From contig OX485808.1 in NCBI GenBank assembly GCA_950295325.1, positions 15,272,527 through 15,336,526 on the forward strand: a stretch of DNA of 64,000 nucleotides, written 5' to 3'. The position numbers were made by a program, and so were the translations under genes. This document shows positions 62,400 to 64,000 of the stretch, piece by piece; the stretch's first letter is position 1; the number at the start of each line of letters is the position of its first letter. Below the pieces are notes generated by a model. It was not told the DNA's origin, made no database searches, and worked only from the letters and a program-made list of their open reading frames with translations. The stretch comes from Polytrichum commune. Taxonomy: Eukaryota; Streptophyta; Polytrichopsida; Polytrichales; Polytrichaceae.

Positions 62400-63863
62400 C
62401 CCTACAGTAATGTGCTTTGCTCAAAATCTGTGTACTTGAATCATGGGTAAGATGTGCACCTCAAACACTCATGTTTTAAATTGGAACTTATCCAAAAGCC
62501 ACAGTTGGGAGTAAAGAAGTTAAATAAATTGCCAGGATGGCCAGGATGACAAGCTCAAGTTCCACTTGGGCATATAGAAAAATCTTGATTCATTTTGAGC
62601 CGACCAATGGATAGATAGGCTTCCAGACAGGTAACACACTAATTGACTCATAATCTGTGACCAAGGGATTACTTGAAATTGATTGCCTATGACTACAAAG
62701 GACTCACCATCATCCTCAAACATCGCGTATGCAAATCGCAGAGATTGGAATGAGGTCACATGCATCACATGAACAGATAGGTATAGTCCAACAAGTCCTT
62801 CATGACAGTCCACAACAGTATTACACATGAATGCATGTTATATAAACCACAGCAAAGAAGGTAGAAACCAGTGTACAGAAAATAGTAACACTGCCACTCT
62901 CTGGCAAAAGTGATTAAAATGAATTCAATTGGTAAGTGAATACAGTTTCATGATCACCTATACTTACAGAAGATGTAAGAGACTTATGTTCAATATCATC
63001 ATATGCTATTACAGAAGCGCATGTCGCTGATTTAATAACATTTCTGAAGAAGGACCAAGCTGTCATCTACAGACCAAATAATTTACCAGAACCAAACACC
63101 CTAGCTTAAAGCACGCCCCACCAGTTTGGTCCTTCCAACCAGAAAGAGCAGGGGAAATTATAAATGTGAGAAAGAATCCAATGGGACATTGTTCTATAAA
63201 CAAGCGAACCTACAAAACCTGCAAGAATGGTGTTCCCAGAAAAGCAGACGACCGTCTGCATAAAGATCAGGAGCGGTTCGCATCCAGAGATCACTACCTT
63301 CACAACAAATAGTTGCCAAGAATCTCTTATCAATGCCCCTAGCCCAGAGACTTGTACTAAAGAACCCAATCCATCTAACATAATCTCTTTGGTACTGGAG
63401 CCTCCTGCCAGCAGCACCTTCTCAATGTAAAAGAAGCAGGGGCATATGAAAATGGGGAACCATGCATAGTCTATATCCTTGACACGACCAGGATGGTTGG
63501 GATATCCATATCATTTACATGGATATCCCACTGGTTTCTCCCCACAAATCGAAGCTCTGACAAATTCTTCAAAGCCAGAAAGAGTGGCACACCACTGGCA
63601 GTAATAACCCCACAGTACCATGAGGCATTACCTGTAACAGTAACCAGTCAGCGCAAGGATGGGCCTCCACACGTGCAAGGATGTGCTGCCTTCACTCTCT
63701 CTGTTTACAATCTCTTCCTCGTCCTTGGAAGTGTGGTCGATCGCCCTCTGCTTCAAAAACAAATCGAGTATAAGCAGTTTCTACATGGAGGGATTTCTCC
63801 AAGGATCGTTTCCCATTGGGCAAGAAGAAACCCCTACCACTTTGACAGAGCCAGGGAAGCTCC
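62400..63863 (-). other. Probable 3' UTR of the minus-strand gene at the right edge
   Basis: The sequence is free of recognised repeats and follows directly after the stop codon of the edge gene. Two open frames of about 100 codons on the minus strand (62520-62828 and 63106-63417) show no family resemblance and are in a position expected for 3' UTR or a downstream flank. Confidence 0.35.
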
Positions 63864-64000
63864 TCATTCATCATCGACCTCTTCTAGCTGGGCCCTCCTT
63901 GCAGCTGCCTGCTTCCGAATAAATATTCCCCAGTGCAAAGCAGCTTTCAACTTTAGCCATCCCACTCTTGGACTGTTTTTGTTTTCGTTTTCACCATTGG
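63864..64000 (-). CDS. C-terminal coding end of an unidentified protein (continues beyond window)
   Basis: The minus strand is open from the window edge to a TGA at 63864-63866, giving 44 residues: an Asn/Glu/Lys-rich start, then [30 protein letters not shown] and an acidic EEVDDE end. The amphipathic basic segment with W, I/F and R/K spacing looks like a C-terminal calmodulin-binding or IQ-like helix, and its character is clearly that of a real coding exon. I could not assign the family. The upstream exons lie outside the window. No counterpart was seen elsewhere in the window. Confidence 0.6.
   Translation of the reverse strand, partial: NGENENKNSPRVGWLKLKAALHWGIFIRKQAAARRAQLEEVDDE

Noticed and set aside
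62520-63417. Two minus-strand frames of about 100 codons
   Set aside because: They lie after the stop of the edge gene, have no recognised domain and are better explained as 3' UTR.
1-64000. CRISPR arrays, rRNA, tRNA or a bacterial gene cluster
   Set aside because: No regularly spaced direct repeats with unique spacers, no rRNA signature and no convincing tRNA box A/box B pair was found by eye; everything recognised is eukaryotic.

Overview
The window looks like repeat-rich nuclear DNA of a land plant or close streptophyte relative. It holds two many-intron genes with GT-AG introns, an intronless plant-type Rab GTPase, a plant-type receptor-like kinase, and a dense cover of plant-style transposon relics (Stowaway, Tourist/Harbinger, pogo, LINE, solo LTR). 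No prokaryotic operon, CRISPR array, rRNA or organelle gene was seen. The species cannot be named; the receptor architecture is one I do not know from flowering plants, so a non-flowering lineage is my guess.

Layout: 1-3.9 kb is MITE and minisatellite DNA. 3.9-10.75 kb is a BRO1-domain gene (11 coding exons, 466 aa, + strand). 10.75-19 kb is intergenic with a hAT-like transposase relic and a MITE. 19.56-20.2 kb is a RABC/Rab18-type GTPase in one exon, followed by three diverged tandem copies of a roughly 430-bp block. 22.65-24.58 kb is a complete pogo/Tigger-like element with terminal repeats and a broken transposase. 24.6-43.3 kb is gene-poor and made mainly of dispersed, tandem and inverted repeats. 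43.56-54.13 kb is a 14-exon receptor-like kinase (962 aa, + strand). 54.2-62.4 kb is a decayed tandem series of that kinase's last exon, interrupted by a Tourist MITE, a dead LINE, a Harbinger-type MITE, a pogo-type MITE and a near-perfect hairpin. At the right edge is the C-terminal coding end of an unidentified minus-strand gene with a long presumed 3' UTR.

The most interesting object is the receptor-like kinase. Its ectodomain follows the order of animal voltage-gated calcium-channel alpha2-delta subunits: N-terminal Cache/VWA_N half, VWA domain inserted, then the second Cache half. This is joined through one membrane helix to a catalytically complete LRR-VIII/DLSV-like Ser/Thr kinase. The exon models keep frame across all 13 introns. 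The ectodomain keeps the Y-x4-R-x-W-Y spacing and a late Asp, which are the known amino-acid-binding signature of dCache sensors. The gene is therefore a candidate plant amino-acid (or amine) receptor kinase. The BRO1 and Rab products suggest endosomal and lipid-droplet/ER traffic roles, but nothing in the layout ties the three genes into a pathway; they appear to be ordinary dispersed eukaryotic genes.
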